This document shows, piece by piece, positions 44,367-55,055 of a stretch of 64,000 bases of DNA. Position 1 is the first letter of the stretch, and each line of letters starts with the position of its first letter. The translations under genes and the position numbers were made by a program. Source of the stretch: Synechococcus sp. CS-1328 (GTDB lineage: Bacteria; Cyanobacteriota; Cyanobacteriia; PCC-6307; Cyanobiaceae); assembly GCF_025128095.1 (NCBI RefSeq), contig NZ_JAHLYT010000051.1, positions 1 through 64,000 on the forward strand. The letters are read 5' to 3'. Under the pieces are notes generated by a model. The model searched no databases. It saw nothing but the letters and a program-made list of their open reading frames with translations, and was not told the DNA's origin.

Positions 44367-45152
44367 TTAGTACGGGCGTACTGTAGCGAATCCGGGCCAG
44401 CGTGCCAGCGGTGCGGCGAAGGACTCCGGGGTCAGCAGGTCGATGCCCTCAGGCAGTGCGCAGGCGTCTGCGGGGCCGAGATAGCCCCAGCTCACCAACA
44501 GGCAGACCACCGCCTCAAGACCGGGCGTGGCTCGCACCTGTTCCAGGGTTGGACGCCGATCCTCCAGGAATCCGATCGAGGCCGCCTCAGCCCTCAGCCG
44601 CAGCAGCACATCCGGCTTGCTGCCCTGTTCATGGCCGTAGACGGCGCGGGGCTCGAGAGCGGCGGCGGCCAGCAGCTCGGCGGCAAACGCCCCGCCCTTG
44701 GTGGTGAGCACGGCCCAGTCAGCCCCCTCCAACGCCAGCCGGCGCAACCGCTCCGGCACCCCGGGGTAGAAACGGTGCAGAGCCAGCCAGGCCTGCCGAT
44801 CGTTGGCAATCGCCTCGCTGCGGACCTGTTCGAGCGCCTGCTGCAGTTGCGGCGCCCTCCAGCCTCGCCGCTCAAGGGTCGGCGCCAGAGACGCGGCATA
44901 GTCCAGCAGCAAAGCTGCCAGATCCAGGTTCGGACGGCCGAGCTCGGCGGCCATCAGCACCATCTCCCAGCCCTTGTGGATCAGGGGCCGCAGCTGCAGA
45001 AAGCCGGCAGGGGCCTGCTCAGGAAGACAGAGAGAAGGATCCAGCCGCAGGGCGGCCCGGCGGGATGACCACCAATACTCGGCCATGCCATCCACGAGCA
45101 CGCCGTCGAAATCGAAGACGAGTAACGGGGTCGGGGAAGGCGAAATCGCCAC
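44367..45152 (-). CDS. HAD-superfamily hydrolase
   Basis: A 261-residue phosphatase-like protein. Motif I is LLVFDFDGVLVDG, motif II is WAVLTTKG, the Lys is in GSKPDVLLRL, and motif IV is GFLEDRRPTLEQV. An alpha-helical cap lies between motifs I and II (about residues 20-130). Substrate unknown. The start is GTG at 45152. The stop codon and last codons contain an AGTAC...GTACT palindrome that may be a LexA site for recA downstream. tRNA-Gln lies 15 bases upstream on the same strand. Confidence 0.85.
   Translation of the reverse strand: MAISPSPTPLLVFDFDGVLVDGMAEYWWSSRRAALRLDPSLCLPEQAPAGFLQLRPLIHKGWEMVLMAAELGRPNLDLAALLLDYAASLAPTLERRGWRAPQLQQALEQVRSEAIANDRQAWLALHRFYPGVPERLRRLALEGADWAVLTTKGGAFAAELLAAAALEPRAVYGHEQGSKPDVLLRLRAEAASIGFLEDRRPTLEQVRATPGLEAVVCLLVSWGYLGPADACALPEGIDLLTPESFAAPLARWPGFATVRPY
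44369..44382. promoter_or_regulatory. Candidate LexA (SOS) box
   Basis: AGTACGGGCGTACT is a palindrome with the cyanobacterial LexA consensus arms (RGTAC...GTWCB) and one mismatch in the spacer position. It overlaps the HAD gene stop and lies about 478 bases upstream of the recA start in the direction of recA transcription. SOS regulation of recA by this box is inference; the distance is long. Confidence 0.5.
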
Positions 45153-45167
45153 AACAGACTGAAAAAA

Positions 45168-45239
45168 CTGGGCCGCTAGGATTCGAACCTAGGAATGGCG
45201 GGACCAAAACCCGCTGCCTTACCACTTGGCGACGGCCCA
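45168..45239 (-). tRNA. tRNA-Gln (anticodon TTG)
   Basis: A 72-nucleotide cloverleaf on the minus strand. The acceptor TGGGCCG pairs with CGGCCCA (a weak U-A first pair typical of tRNA-Gln), the anticodon loop is TTTTGGT with anticodon TTG, the T-arm carries GGTTCGAATCC, and the discriminator is G. A run of six T follows the 3' end. Confidence 0.95.
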
Positions 45240-45390
45240 AAGCGCTCGAGCGAGGCAGTTCGGGAGCAGGGGCTCCGAAGCGGCGATCGTCGGTCGGCTC
45301 CGGCCTTGAGCCGGTGCTCAGATAGTTACCCACAGCGCCCGGTCCTTCGTCAATCTCCCGGCAGCAGCACCGGGCCAGGCCGCACTCCGA

Positions 45391-47136
45391 TCAGGCCGGG
45401 AACACCCGCAACCGCTGCTCCAGGCCGCGGCCGAACACAGCACTGCGCAGGCGATAGCGACCCACCAGCTCGGCCTGCATCTGCCGCACCGTCTCGCTGC
45501 GGGGCAACAGCTCCACGGGGCGGCCATGGGGAAGCACCACCTGCTCCACCGCCAGGCGGCATTCCTCCAGGGCCGCCAGGGCATCGTCGTGAGCGGCACT
45601 GCCGTACCCCAGCCTCGATCGTGGGCCCTCCACCTCTCCGACGGACGCGTGAACCGGGCCGCGCCGGTGGCGCTCGAGCAGGCGCTCGACACCACGCTGC
45701 ACCTGGGCGAGCGTGTCGGACTTGATCACCAGGATCGGCAGCCCCAGCCGCTGGGCCTCACGGCGACCCTCCGGATCGCGGCCGAGCTGCTGACGCACGC
45801 TCAGCACCACATCGGCCTGCTCGGGACCATCCACCAGCTGCAGCGTCCAGCGGCGGCTGCGCTGCAATTGCTCCAGCAGGTGGCGGCTGATGCCAATCGG
45901 CAGCAGCCGCAACGGGTCCTGCACCTGTGCCACCGACTGCGGGTCCAGCTCCGGGTCCAGCTCCAATTCCGAGTCCGGGTCAGCCAATTCGGCGTGGTTC
46001 GGCGAGACGGCCGCAGAGCGGCGATGAAAAACCGGTTGGTGGGGGTCGGGAAGCGGAACCGGGGCCAGGGCCGCAGCCTTGGGACGATGGGGCGCCGCTG
46101 CTCCCCGGGCTGGCGAGGGGGCTGACTCCTGCCAGTGCACCTGACCATCACTGCCCAGCTCACGAATCTGGGGGCGGGCGCTCTGGCCCCGCAGCATCAG
46201 ATCCACCGTGCCGGCCACATCCCGGTGGATCAGCCAGCGGTTGCGGCTGTGCATCTCCACCGCCAGGGGGAAGGTGGGTTCAGCCGCCCGCTCCAGCACC
46301 GTCTTCTGGCTACGGCGGCGGCGGGCCTCCTCATCGCCGAGTGTCACCGACTGGATTCCCCCGACCAGATCGGAGAGGGTGGGATTCTTGATCAGGTTGG
46401 CCAGCGCGTTGCCGTGGGCCGTGGCCACGAGCATCACGCCCCGTTCAGCGATCGTGCGGGCGGCCTGGGCCTCGAGTTCGGTGCCGATCTCATCGATCAC
46501 GATGACCTCCGGCATGTGATTTTCCACCGCCTCGATCATCACCTGGTGCTGCAGTTCCGGCCGGGTCACCTGCATGCGCCGCGCCCGACCAATGGCGGGA
46601 TGAGGGATGTCGCCGTCACCGGCGATCTCGTTGCTGGTGTCGATCACCACCACCCGCTTGGCCAGCTCATCGGCCAGCACCCGGGCAATCTCCCGCAGGG
46701 CAGTGGTCTTGCCCACGCCGGGCCGGCCCATCAACAACAACGACTCTCCGGAATCGAGCAGATCCCGCACCATCGCCACTGTGCCGAACACGGCGCGGCC
46801 CACCCGGCAGGTGAGCCCCACCACATCGCCACTGCGGTTGCGGATGGCGCTGATGCGGTGCAGGGTGCGCTCGATGCCGGCCCGGTTGTCGCCACCGAAG
46901 GGGCCGAGCTGGTCCAGCACGGCCGCCAGATCGCCGCGGCTGATCGCTCGACTGCCCAGGTCGATCGCCCGGCCGGGATAGCGGGCCTCCGGCACCCGAC
47001 CCAGATCGAGCACCACTTCCAGGAGCTGCTCATGGCCATCGATCGCCAGCAGGGATTCCTGGACCACCGGCGGCAGCACCTCCAGCAACCGGTCGAGATC
47101 GTCGGTGGTGCGCCGGAACAGGGTCGGATCGGCCAC
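45391..47136 (-). CDS. ycf45: Ycf45-like AAA ATPase with R3H domain
   Basis: A 581-residue protein. The N-terminal half is a SpoIIIAA-like AAA ATPase with Walker [18 protein letters not shown], Walker [14 protein letters not shown] and [11 protein letters not shown]. The C-terminal part ends in an R3H-type single-strand nucleic acid binding domain (about residues 515-575). The two parts are joined by a low-complexity Pro/Glu-rich linker ([12 protein letters not shown]). This is the conserved cyanobacterial/plastid Ycf45 family, function unknown. The start is GTG at 47136; the first ~50 residues are typical of the family. Confidence 0.88.
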   Translation of the reverse strand: MADPTLFRRTTDDLDRLLEVLPPVVQESLLAIDGHEQLLEVVLDLGRVPEARYPGRAIDLGSRAISRGDLAAVLDQLGPFGGDNRAGIERTLHRISAIRNRSGDVVGLTCRVGRAVFGTVAMVRDLLDSGESLLLMGRPGVGKTTALREIARVLADELAKRVVVIDTSNEIAGDGDIPHPAIGRARRMQVTRPELQHQVMIEAVENHMPEVIVIDEIGTELEAQAARTIAERGVMLVATAHGNALANLIKNPTLSDLVGGIQSVTLGDEEARRRRSQKTVLERAAEPTFPLAVEMHSRNRWLIHRDVAGTVDLMLRGQSARPQIRELGSDGQVHWQESAPSPARGAAAPHRPKAAALAPVPLPDPHQPVFHRRSAAVSPNHAELADPDSELELDPELDPQSVAQVQDPLRLLPIGISRHLLEQLQRSRRWTLQLVDGPEQADVVLSVRQQLGRDPEGRREAQRLGLPILVIKSDTLAQVQRGVERLLERHRRGPVHASVGEVEGPRSRLGYGSAAHDDALAALEECRLAVEQVVLPHGRPVELLPRSETVRQMQAELVGRYRLRSAVFGRGLEQRLRVFPA

Positions 47137-47232
47137 AGGGGCAAGAAGGCCGGCTGGTAGGGACGGACGGCAGACCTCGATGCCCGTTCTAGCCAGCGGT
47201 TCCGGCCCGACGCCCGCCGGCGGAGCTGAGGA

Positions 47233-48387
47233 TCAAGGGGCTGGGGGCAACCAGGGACGCACCAGCGCGTCGGCAAGCGTCAGGGCCTGTGGCCAGAGAT
47301 CACCCTCCCCCAGCAGCGGCCGCTGCCGGCTCGCCGCCTCCAGCAGCAGGGGTTGCAGCAGACGGCGAGCCACACTGCCGAAGGCCACACCGGCGGCCCC
47401 AGCCCGGCGGCGACCCAGACGCCGGCCCAGGGCTTCCAGCCGCGGCAGGGTGCTGCCATTCGTGCCGCCGGCCAGCTGCAACGGCCCGGGAGGAGCCAGG
47501 GGGGTCAGGTCTTCGAGCAGGCGCACGGCGGCATGGGCGGTGCCATCGCCCACATCCCCGCTCATCGGTCGGCCATCCAGCTGCCAGAGCGGCCGAAAAC
47601 CGCAGGCCCGCAGCGCCGCATGGCGCTGCCAGAGTTCAGCCGCCAATGGCTCGGGCCCAAGCGGCACAGGAGGTGGTGACTCCCCCGCTCCCCCTGTCCC
47701 GCTGAACACGCCTGCGCCCCGCTCCAGGCCACAGCTCACCGCCAGGCGCCGCAAGGGCACACCGCTGCGGTGCACTTCGGCGAGACGCTTCCGAAACGCC
47801 TCGCCGCGGCCGGCCTGGGTGTGAATCTCCACGGCATCGGGCTGCAGCTGGGCGAGCAAAGCGGGCACCAAGGCACCCTCCACTATTTGAGCCCTCTCCT
47901 CGATCCGATCCAGGGGACAGGCCGGCAGGCAGCGACCGCAGCCATAACAGCGGCTGGCGATGACGCCGCCGGAGGAGCCGATGGCGAGGGCGGGACAGAC
48001 GCGTTCGCAGGGCCGCGGGCAGTCCGCAGGACAGCGAGCGGGATCGAACCAGGCCTTGCGGAAATGGGGATCGTCCCCATCACTGAGGCTCACCATCAGC
48101 CAGGGCTGCGCGGCACCGCGCTCGCGGGCCCAGGCGATGCCGCGCCGTGCGGCCGACACCACGGCGGCATCCGCCGCCAGATCCAGGCAATGCACACCGG
48201 CGAGGGTGTAGATGCCGGCCAGATCCTCAAGGGCGCCGAGATCCTGGTTGCTGGCACCGCCGATCCACTTGACCCAGTACCCACCGGCCAGGGCGCGATC
48301 AGGATGCGCCAGGGGATCCAGCCCTCTGAAGTGGTGCTGCGAGGGCAACGCAGACCTCTCCCACACCGGAGCCAGCCGCACCCTCAT
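47233..48387 (-). CDS. ldpA: LdpA, iron-sulfur circadian input protein
   Basis: A 384-residue protein. It holds two Fe-S motifs: CPADCPRPCERVC (Cys119, 123, 127, 131) and CYGCGRCLPAC (Cys147, 150, 153, 157). It opens with WVKWIGGASNQDLGALED and AGVHCLDLAADAAVV, typical of LdpA, which in Synechococcus elongatus couples redox state to circadian period through Kai clock proteins. The C-terminal 200 residues resemble a TIM-barrel-like dihydropteroate fold region. The end is Leu-rich. It follows ndhN on the same strand with 24 bases between. Confidence 0.85.
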   Translation of the reverse strand: MRVRLAPVWERSALPSQHHFRGLDPLAHPDRALAGGYWVKWIGGASNQDLGALEDLAGIYTLAGVHCLDLAADAAVVSAARRGIAWARERGAAQPWLMVSLSDGDDPHFRKAWFDPARCPADCPRPCERVCPALAIGSSGGVIASRCYGCGRCLPACPLDRIEERAQIVEGALVPALLAQLQPDAVEIHTQAGRGEAFRKRLAEVHRSGVPLRRLAVSCGLERGAGVFSGTGGAGESPPPVPLGPEPLAAELWQRHAALRACGFRPLWQLDGRPMSGDVGDGTAHAAVRLLEDLTPLAPPGPLQLAGGTNGSTLPRLEALGRRLGRRRAGAAGVAFGSVARRLLQPLLLEAASRQRPLLGEGDLWPQALTLADALVRPWLPPAP

Positions 48388-48411
48388 CCCCGCAGGGAAG
48401 ACGGACGAGGC

Positions 48412-48873
48412 TCAGCCATCCGCCAGCTCGGCCAGGGGTTGCCAGCGCAACGATCTGGAACCGCCCATCTCGACCACGACCTTGAAACGCGGCTCGCGCC
48501 GGCTGAGCGCCACCAGGGAGGCCAGTTCGGCCTTGGAGAGCACCGCCCCCTCCAGCAACCAGAGCAGGATGGGCGCCTCGCCTTCCAGCAGGCTTCCCAG
48601 CTGGGGCATCACCCGCTGCACCTCGCCAACCGCCGCGCCGCGGCCAACGCACTGGTGACCGAGATGGGGCGGGCGCACGCCATGCAGCTGGAAGAGGTAA
48701 GCCTCCGGATCCCCGAGACCACGGGCCGTGGTGAGCTGAGCCCGGTAGCCGGCGGCCCGCAGACGCCGCAGCAAGCGGGTCTCGGAGCCACCTTCCAGGG
48801 GCACGAACAAGGCCAGGGCGCCGGCCTTCTCCAGGTCCTGTCGGAAACCGCGGCCGGTGAGCAGCAGGGGCAT
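48412..48873 (-). CDS. ndhN: NAD(P)H-quinone oxidoreductase subunit N
   Basis: NdhN, 153 residues, a peripheral subunit specific to the photosynthetic NDH-1 complex of cyanobacteria and chloroplasts. It begins [20 protein letters not shown] and contains [21 protein letters not shown] and [14 protein letters not shown], typical of the family. The ATG at 48873 is well placed. It diverges from the ribosomal protein cluster across a 444-base gap, and ldpA follows downstream. Confidence 0.92.
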   Translation of the reverse strand: MPLLLTGRGFRQDLEKAGALALFVPLEGGSETRLLRRLRAAGYRAQLTTARGLGDPEAYLFQLHGVRPPHLGHQCVGRGAAVGEVQRVMPQLGSLLEGEAPILLWLLEGAVLSKAELASLVALSRREPRFKVVVEMGGSRSLRWQPLAELADG

Positions 48874-49317
48874 CGGAGCGGGAAGAACGGTGGCAGGTAC
48901 CAGTCTGACAGCCCTGGAGACAACCGACAGCAGACCCGGAAGGCTGCGCCAGATCCGCGCAGATCTCAGCATGGGCCAAACCACCTCAATGCTACATTGA
49001 TTTCTTGTGCTGCAGATCTGTGCCCGTCCGCTAGCCGGGCCTCCAGAGCTCCGCACAAAGCTCACCCGTGGAGGTGGGCTTCCCGGCCAGTGCGGCTCAA
49101 GCAGCGATCCTCGCTGTGCGATCCGCCGGGAAACTGCTGACAGGAGCGGCTCTCTTCGGAGCCGGACCACTCCCGCCGCAAGTCCCAGCCCGCTGATTCG
49201 TTTCGCTAGCCCCGGCCTCCGGCCGTTTCTGCGACATCCCGAATTCAGCTTCACCGCTTCGCCGGTGCCTTGCGGCACGGGGGCTGCTGTGGTTCCGCTG
49301 GCGTCGTTCCCCTCCCT
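48874..49317. other. Divergent region and leader of the ribosomal protein cluster
   Basis: This 444-base gap holds the promoters of ndhN (leftward) and the rplC-led cluster (rightward). An AT-richer patch near 48990-49008 (TGCTACATTGATTTC) could be promoter. Downstream, several GC-rich inverted segments (for example around 49029-49052 and 49155-49178) could fold in the rplC leader. No open frame or known ribosomal-protein leader motif is recognised. Confidence 0.5.
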
Positions 49318-49965
49318 ATGTCCATCGGCATTCTTGGGAAGAAACTGGGCATGTCCCAGTTCTTCGACGAAGAGGGCAGATCCATTCCGGTCACCGTGAT
49401 CGAGGCTGGTCCCTGCCGTATCACCCAACTCAAAAGCGACGGCACCGACGGTTACACCGCCGTGCAGGTCGGTTTCGGCGAGATTCGCGAGAAGCTCGTC
49501 AACAAGCCCGCCAAGGGCCACCAGATCAAATCCGGTGACCAACCCGTTCGCCACCTGCGCGAATACCGCGTCGACAACCTCGACGGTCTTGAGTTGGGCA
49601 ACCCCATCACCGTCTCCGATTTCGAGGCGGGCCAGAAGGTCGATGTGAGTGGCGACACCATGGGTCGCGGCTTCTCCGGCTATCAGAAGCGCCACGGCTT
49701 CAGCCGCGGCCCCATGAGCCACGGTTCCAAGAACCACCGCGAACCCGGCTCCACCGGTGCCGGCACCACGCCGGGCCGTGTCTACCCCGGCAAGCGCATG
49801 GCAGGCCGCTACGGCGGCAAACAGATCACCACACGTGGCCTCACCATCCTCAAGGTGGATGCCGAGCGCAACCTGCTGGTGGTCAAGGGTTCGGTGCCCG
49901 GCAAGCCCGGCGCCCTGCTCAACATCCGCCCGGCCAAACGGGTGGGCGCCAAGGCCGCGACCTGA
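49318..49965 (+). CDS. rplC: 50S ribosomal protein L3
   Basis: L3, 215 residues, first gene of the cluster. Diagnostic parts are [17 protein letters not shown] and [20 protein letters not shown] and the loop [23 protein letters not shown]. The ATG at 49318 gives [12 protein letters not shown]; the upstream ATG at 49270 is rejected. L3 organises the peptidyl-transferase region of 23S rRNA. Gap to rplD is 11 bases with GAGGAG as ribosome site. Confidence 0.97.
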   Translation: MSIGILGKKLGMSQFFDEEGRSIPVTVIEAGPCRITQLKSDGTDGYTAVQVGFGEIREKLVNKPAKGHQIKSGDQPVRHLREYRVDNLDGLELGNPITVSDFEAGQKVDVSGDTMGRGFSGYQKRHGFSRGPMSHGSKNHREPGSTGAGTTPGRVYPGKRMAGRYGGKQITTRGLTILKVDAERNLLVVKGSVPGKPGALLNIRPAKRVGAKAAT

Positions 49966-49976
49966 GGAGGAGAACC

Positions 49977-50612
49977 ATGGCTGAATGTGTTGTTCGCGAT
50001 TGGCAGGGCAAGGAAGCCGGCAAGGCTTCACTTGAGCTCAAAGTCGCCAAGGAAACGTCCGCCGCCGACCTGGTGCATCGCGCCGTCGTGCGGCAACTGG
50101 CCCATGCCCGTCAGGGCACGGCCAGCACCCTGACCCGGGCCGAAGTGGCCGGTGGTGGCCGCAAGCCCTACAAGCAGAAGGGCACCGGCCGCGCCCGTCA
50201 GGGTTCGATCCGTACGCCCCTCCGCCCCGGCGGTGGTGTGGTGTTCGGCCCCAAGCCGCGCAGCTACAACCTGGCGATGAACCGCAAGGAACGTCGCCTC
50301 GCCCTGCGCACCGCGCTGATGAGCCGTCTCGATGACCTCATCGTGGTGAAGGGCTTCGGCGCCGAGCTTGAGGCCCCCAAGACCCGTGAGGTCACCGCCG
50401 CCCTGAGCCGTCTCGGCATCGAGGCCGGCCAGAAGGTGCTGCTGGTGCTGGACGGAGCCAACGAGGCGGTGCGCCTGTCGGTGCGCAACCTCGAAAAAGT
50501 GAAGCTGATCGCCGCTGATCAGCTCAACGTGTTCGATCTGCTCAATGCCAAGAAATTGGTGGTGGGTGAGGAAGCACTCGAGAAGATTCAGGAGGTCTAC
50601 GGCGATGGCTGA
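49977..50612 (+). CDS. rplD: 50S ribosomal protein L4
   Basis: L4, 211 residues, with the exit-tunnel loop [23 protein letters not shown] strong ribosome site (AGGAGGAG) precedes ATG 49977. In many bacteria L4 regulates its own operon by binding the leader. It overlaps rplW by eight bases. Confidence 0.97.
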   Translation: MAECVVRDWQGKEAGKASLELKVAKETSAADLVHRAVVRQLAHARQGTASTLTRAEVAGGGRKPYKQKGTGRARQGSIRTPLRPGGGVVFGPKPRSYNLAMNRKERRLALRTALMSRLDDLIVVKGFGAELEAPKTREVTAALSRLGIEAGQKVLLVLDGANEAVRLSVRNLEKVKLIAADQLNVFDLLNAKKLVVGEEALEKIQEVYGDG

Positions 50613-50907
50613 ACGATTTGCAGGCCGGCTCGCGGATGTGATCCGCCGGCCGCTGATCACCGAAAAGGCCACCCGGGCCCTCGAGCTGAACCAGTACACC
50701 TTTGAGGTGGATCACCGCGCCGCCAAGCCCGACATCAAGGCGGCGGTCGAATCCCTGTTCGACGTCAAGGTGGTGGGTGTGAGCACGATGAATCCCCCAC
50801 GCCGCACCCGGCGGGTGGGCCGATTCGCCGGCAAGCGCGCCCAGGTGAAGAAAGCGGTGGTGCGCCTGGCCGAAGGCAATGCCATCCAGCTGTTCCCTGA
50901 GTCTTGA
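50605..50907 (+). CDS. rplW: 50S ribosomal protein L23
   Basis: L23, 100 residues, at the exit-tunnel rim where SRP and trigger factor dock. It has [17 protein letters not shown] and [17 protein letters not shown]. The ATG at 50605 overlaps the rplD stop by eight bases. Confidence 0.97.
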   Translation: MAERFAGRLADVIRRPLITEKATRALELNQYTFEVDHRAAKPDIKAAVESLFDVKVVGVSTMNPPRRTRRVGRFAGKRAQVKKAVVRLAEGNAIQLFPES

Positions 50908-50922
50908 GGGGTCTGAAACACC

Positions 50923-51786
50923 ATGGCAATCCGTAATTACCGTCCCACCTCCCCCGGCACCCGCACCCGTGTCGCGACCGACTTCGCTGAAGTCACCGGT
51001 CGCGGCCGTGAGCGGGGCCTGGTGGTGGCCAAGCACCGCCGCAAGGGCCGCAACAACCGCGGTGTGATCACCTGCCGCCACCGTGGTGGTGGCCACAAGC
51101 GCCTCTATCGCCTCGTCGACTTCCGCCGCAACAAGTACGGCGTGGTGGCAAAGGTGGCGGCGATCCACTACGACCCCCACCGCAACGCCCGTCTGGCGCT
51201 GCTCTTCTACACCGATGGTGAGAAGCGCTACATCCTGGCGCCGGCCGGCATCCAGATCGGTCAGCATGTGGTCTCCGGACCCGAGTCTCCGATCGAGACC
51301 GGCAACGCCCTGCCCCTGTCGTCCATCCCGCTCGGCTCGAACGTCCACAACGTCGAGTTGTACGCCGGTCGTGGCGGCCAGATGGTGCGCACCGCCGGTG
51401 CCAGCGCCCAGGTGGTGGCCAAGGAAGGCGACTATGTCGCCCTGAAGCTGCCGTCCACCGAAGTGCGTCTGGTGCGGCGTGAGTGCTACGCCACCCTCGG
51501 CGAGGTCGGCAACTCCGAGATGCGCAACACCAGCCTCGGCAAGGCCGGCCGCAAGCGCTGGCTCGGTCGTCGTCCTGAGGTGCGTGGCTCGGTCATGAAC
51601 CCCTGCGACCACCCCCACGGTGGTGGTGAGGGCCGTGCCCCGATCGGCCGCTCCGGCCCTGTCACCCCCTGGGGCAAACCGGCCCTGGGCCTCAAAACCC
51701 GTAAGCGGAACAAACCCAGCAATCGGTTTGTGCTCCGGAAACGTCGCCGCACCTCCAAGCGGAGCCGTGGCGGACGCGATTCCTGA
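50923..51786 (+). CDS. rplB: 50S ribosomal protein L2
   Basis: L2, 287 residues, standard length, a core protein near the peptidyl-transferase centre. Conserved regions: [32 protein letters not shown] and the histidine-rich [17 protein letters not shown]. It ends in the basic KKRRRTSKR-type tail. 15 bases after rplW. Confidence 0.98.
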   Translation: MAIRNYRPTSPGTRTRVATDFAEVTGRGRERGLVVAKHRRKGRNNRGVITCRHRGGGHKRLYRLVDFRRNKYGVVAKVAAIHYDPHRNARLALLFYTDGEKRYILAPAGIQIGQHVVSGPESPIETGNALPLSSIPLGSNVHNVELYAGRGGQMVRTAGASAQVVAKEGDYVALKLPSTEVRLVRRECYATLGEVGNSEMRNTSLGKAGRKRWLGRRPEVRGSVMNPCDHPHGGGEGRAPIGRSGPVTPWGKPALGLKTRKRNKPSNRFVLRKRRRTSKRSRGGRDS

Positions 51787-51821
51787 TGTAACCCACCGCT
51801 TTGCTCTCCGCTTAAACCGCT

Positions 51822-52097
51822 ATGGGACGTTCACTCAAGAAAGGTCCGTTCATTGCCGACAGCCTTCTGCGGAAGGTCGAAAAGCAGAACGCCGCCGACG
51901 ACAAGTCCGTGATCAAGACCTGGTCACGGGCTTCCACCATCCTGCCGATGATGATCGGCCACACCATTGCCGTGCACAACGGCAAGAGCCATGTGCCGGT
52001 CTACGTGACCGAGCAGATGGTTGGTCACAAGCTGGGGGAATTCGCCCCCACCCGCACCTTCCGGGGCCATATCAAGGACAAGAAAGGAGGTCGCTGA
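51822..52097 (+). CDS. rpsS: 30S ribosomal protein S19
   Basis: S19, 91 residues, in the head of the small subunit with S13. It starts [20 protein letters not shown] and contains [19 protein letters not shown] and [13 protein letters not shown]. 35 bases after rplB. Confidence 0.98.
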   Translation: MGRSLKKGPFIADSLLRKVEKQNAADDKSVIKTWSRASTILPMMIGHTIAVHNGKSHVPVYVTEQMVGHKLGEFAPTRTFRGHIKDKKGGR

Positions 52098-52101
52098 CGC
52101 C

Positions 52102-52461
52102 ATGGCCAACATCAACCCCAACAGCCCAGCCCTGGCGCACGGCCGCTACATCCGCGGTTCCGTCTCCAAGGTCCGCCGGGTGCTCGATCAGATCCGCGGC
52201 CGCACCTATCGCGAGGCGCTGATCATGCTCGAGTTCATGCCTTACCGCTCCACCGGCCCGATCACCAAGGTGCTGCGTTCAGCGGTGGCGAATGCCGAGC
52301 ACAATCTCGGTCTCGATCCAGCCACCCTGGTGGTCTGCCAGGCCAGCGCCGACATGGGTCCCTCCATGAAGCGCTTCCGGCCCCGCGCCCAGGGTCGCGC
52401 CTACGCGATCAAGAAACAGACCTGCCACATCAGCATTGCTGTGGCTGCTCCCACCACCTGA
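52102..52461 (+). CDS. rplV: 50S ribosomal protein L22
   Basis: L22, 119 residues. It contains [37 protein letters not shown] and the tunnel hairpin [17 protein letters not shown]. The ATG at 52102 was chosen just before [17 protein letters not shown]. It begins four bases after the rpsS stop. Confidence 0.97.
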   Translation: MANINPNSPALAHGRYIRGSVSKVRRVLDQIRGRTYREALIMLEFMPYRSTGPITKVLRSAVANAEHNLGLDPATLVVCQASADMGPSMKRFRPRAQGRAYAIKKQTCHISIAVAAPTT

Positions 52462-52480
52462 CCCCCGAGGACACCGAACG

Positions 52481-53209
52481 ATGGGACACAAGATCCATCC
52501 AACCGGACTGCGCCTGGGGATCACCCAGGAGCACCGGTCCCGCTGGTACGCCCCCAGTCGTACCTATCCCACCCTCCTGCAGGAGGACGACCGCATTCGC
52601 AAGTTCATCCACAAGAAATACGGCTCTGCCGGCATCAGCGACGTGCTGATCTCGCGCAAGGCCGACCAACTCGAAGTGGAACTCAAGACCGCACGCCCCG
52701 GTGTGCTGGTTGGCCGCCAGGGAAGCGGTATCGAGGATCTGCGCAGCGGCATCCAGAAAACCCTCGGAGATACGAGCCGTCAGGTCCGTATCAACGTGGT
52801 CGAAGTCGAGCGGGTCGATGCCGACGCCTTTCTGCTGGCGGAATACATCGCCCAGCAGCTGGAGAAGCGTGTCGCGTTCCGCCGTGTGATGCGCATGGCC
52901 GTCCAGCGCGCCCAGCGCGCCGGCGTTCTGGGCCTGAAGATCCAGGTGAGCGGACGCCTCAACGGCGCCGAGATCGCCCGGACGGAATGGACCCGTGAAG
53001 GTCGTGTACCCCTGCACACCCTCCGCGCCGACATCGACTACGCCACCAAGGTGGCCACCACCACCTACGGCGTACTTGGCATCAAGGTGTGGGTGTTCAA
53101 GGGTGAAGTGCTTCCGGGCCAGCAAGAGAAGCTCCCCGTGGGGGCAGCCCCGAAGCGCCGGGCCAGCCGTCGGCCCCAACAGTTCGAAGACCGTTCGAAC
53201 CAAGAGTGA
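52481..53209 (+). CDS. rpsC: 30S ribosomal protein S3
   Basis: S3, 242 residues, at the mRNA entry channel. It has [20 protein letters not shown], a KH domain ([17 protein letters not shown]) and a C-terminal domain with [13 protein letters not shown]. The tail is basic and Pro/Arg-rich. The ATG at 52481 matches the usual N-terminus. Confidence 0.97.
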   Translation: MGHKIHPTGLRLGITQEHRSRWYAPSRTYPTLLQEDDRIRKFIHKKYGSAGISDVLISRKADQLEVELKTARPGVLVGRQGSGIEDLRSGIQKTLGDTSRQVRINVVEVERVDADAFLLAEYIAQQLEKRVAFRRVMRMAVQRAQRAGVLGLKIQVSGRLNGAEIARTEWTREGRVPLHTLRADIDYATKVATTTYGVLGIKVWVFKGEVLPGQQEKLPVGAAPKRRASRRPQQFEDRSNQE

Positions 53210-53225
53210 TCAGGAGGCCTGAACC

Positions 53226-53687
53226 ATGCTGAGTCCACGACGCGTCAAATTCCGCAAACAGCAGCGGGGCCGCATGCGCGGCACTGCCACCCGCGGCAAC
53301 ACCATCGCTTTCGGGCAATTCGCCCTGCAGGCCCAGGAATGTGGCTGGATCACCTCCCGCCAGATCGAGGCCAGCCGCCGAGCGATGACCCGCTATGTCA
53401 AGCGGGGCGGCAAGATCTGGATCCGGATCTTCCCTGACAAACCGGTCACCATGCGCCCCGCTGAAACCCGGATGGGTTCCGGTAAAGGCAACCCGGAATT
53501 CTGGGTGGCGGTGATCAAACCCGGCCGCATTCTCTTTGAGATGGGTGGCCCCGAGATCACCGAAGCCATTGCCCGTGAGGCAATGCGTCTGGCGCAGTAC
53601 AAACTGCCCGTCAAAACCAAGTTCCTGAGCCTGGCCGATCAGGAATCCGCAGACCAAGACCAGGCCGCCATCGCAGTGGAGTCCTGA
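53226..53687 (+). CDS. rplP: 50S ribosomal protein L16
   Basis: L16, 153 residues, near the A-site tRNA. It has the start [19 protein letters not shown] and [20 protein letters not shown]. The 15-residue C-terminal extension ([14 protein letters not shown]) is longer and more acidic than in E. coli. Confidence 0.97.
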   Translation: MLSPRRVKFRKQQRGRMRGTATRGNTIAFGQFALQAQECGWITSRQIEASRRAMTRYVKRGGKIWIRIFPDKPVTMRPAETRMGSGKGNPEFWVAVIKPGRILFEMGGPEITEAIAREAMRLAQYKLPVKTKFLSLADQESADQDQAAIAVES

Positions 53688-53689
53688 CC

Positions 53690-53899
53690 ATGGCCCTTCC
53701 CGACATCGCCGAGGTGCGCAAGCTCACCGAGGGCGAGATCACCGAACAGATCGACGCCACCCGGCGTTCCCTGTTTGATCTGCGTTTCCAGCAGGCCACC
53801 CGCCGCCTGGAACATCCGCACCGCTTCAAGGAAGCCCGCATCAAGCTGGCCCACCTGCTCACGGTGCAGAGCGAGCGTCAACGCTCCAGCGCCTCCTGA
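53690..53899 (+). CDS. rpmC: 50S ribosomal protein L29
   Basis: L29, 69 residues, on the tunnel exit side. It starts [20 protein letters not shown] and holds [20 protein letters not shown]. It is two bases after rplP and ends in a short Ser/Ala tail. Confidence 0.95.
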   Translation: MALPDIAEVRKLTEGEITEQIDATRRSLFDLRFQQATRRLEHPHRFKEARIKLAHLLTVQSERQRSSAS

Positions 53900-53916
53900 T
53901 TTCCTCCCCCATTCCC

Positions 53917-54186
53917 ATGGCACTCAAGGAACGGGTCGGCACCGTCGTCAGCGACAAGATGGACAAAACGGTGGTGGTCGCGGTGGAAAACCGCTTCCCC
54001 CATCCCATCTATCAAAAGACGGTCAGCCGCACCACCCGCTACAAAGCTCACGACGAAGGCAACGCCTGCCGCGTCGGCGATCGGGTCCGCATCACCGAAA
54101 CCCGCCCTCTCAGCCGCACCAAGCGCTGGATGGTGGCCGAGGTCCTGTCCAACACCGGTGCCGCCCCGGCCTCCGGCAGCAACTGA
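53917..54186 (+). CDS. rpsQ: 30S ribosomal protein S17
   Basis: S17, 89 residues, an early-assembling 16S rRNA binder. It has [20 protein letters not shown] and [17 protein letters not shown]. The last ten residues form a flexible Ala/Ser tail. 17 bases after rpmC. Confidence 0.97.
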   Translation: MALKERVGTVVSDKMDKTVVVAVENRFPHPIYQKTVSRTTRYKAHDEGNACRVGDRVRITETRPLSRTKRWMVAEVLSNTGAAPASGSN

Positions 54187-54199
54187 GCAGGACACCCCA

Positions 54200-54565
54200 A
54201 TGATTCAACAGGAAACTTTCCTCAACGTCGCTGACAACAGCGGCGCCAAGCGCATCCAGTGCATCCGTGTGCTGGGCACCAACCGTCGCTACGCCCACGT
54301 GGGCGATGTGATCGTGGCCGCCGTCAAGGACGCCATGCCCAACATGGGCGTCAAGAAGTCGGATGTGGTCAAGGCGGTGGTGGTTCGCACCCGCGCCACC
54401 CTGCGCCGCGACACCGGCAACGCCATTCGCTTCGACGACAATGCCGCCGTGATCCTGGGGACTGACAACAATCCCAAGGGAACCCGCGTGTTTGGTCCCG
54501 TGGCCCGCGAACTGCGGGAGCGGAACTTCACCAAGATCGTGTCCCTCGCTCCGGAGGTGATCTGA
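54200..54565 (+). CDS. rplN: 50S ribosomal protein L14
   Basis: L14, 121 residues. It starts [20 protein letters not shown] and contains [19 protein letters not shown] and [20 protein letters not shown]. It contacts 16S helix 14 at a subunit bridge. The ATG at 54200 fits; one base separates it from rplX. Confidence 0.98.
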   Translation: MIQQETFLNVADNSGAKRIQCIRVLGTNRRYAHVGDVIVAAVKDAMPNMGVKKSDVVKAVVVRTRATLRRDTGNAIRFDDNAAVILGTDNNPKGTRVFGPVARELRERNFTKIVSLAPEVI

Positions 54566-54566
54566 G

Positions 54567-54923
54567 ATGGCCACTGCCACCCCCAAAGTCAAGCCCCAGA
54601 CGCGCATCAAGATGCGCATCAAGAAGGGCGACACCGTGCAGGTGATCTCCGGCAAGGACAAGGGCAAGACCGGCGAGGTGCTGCGCACCCTGCCGATCGA
54701 AAACCGCGTCATCGTGCAGGGCATCAACCTCCGCACCCGCCACGTCAAGCCCACCCAGGAGGGCGAGACCGGCCGCATCGTCACGGAGGAAGCCTCGCTG
54801 CATGCCTCCAACGTGATGGTCTATTCCACCGACAAGAAGGTGGCGAGCCGCATCGAGATCGTGGTGCAGCCCGACGGCACCAAACAGCGCCGCCTTAAGA
54901 AGACCGGCGAAGTTCTCGACTGA
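54567..54923 (+). CDS. rplX: 50S ribosomal protein L24
   Basis: L24, 118 residues, with the KOW motif [20 protein letters not shown] and [20 protein letters not shown]. The N-terminal 10 residues are an extension beyond E. coli. A 132-base gap with no evident gene follows before rplE. Confidence 0.96.
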   Translation: MATATPKVKPQTRIKMRIKKGDTVQVISGKDKGKTGEVLRTLPIENRVIVQGINLRTRHVKPTQEGETGRIVTEEASLHASNVMVYSTDKKVASRIEIVVQPDGTKQRRLKKTGEVLD

Positions 54924-55055
54924 ACCGCGCCGCCTGCAGCCACGGCCTCACCCCTGGCTGAGAGCCTTTACAGCCAACGCTCCACACTCCACTCCATCTC
55001 CCCGATCCCTTCCGCCTTCTGACCCCGACCAGAAGTGCATTCCCCTCCCCCCGTC

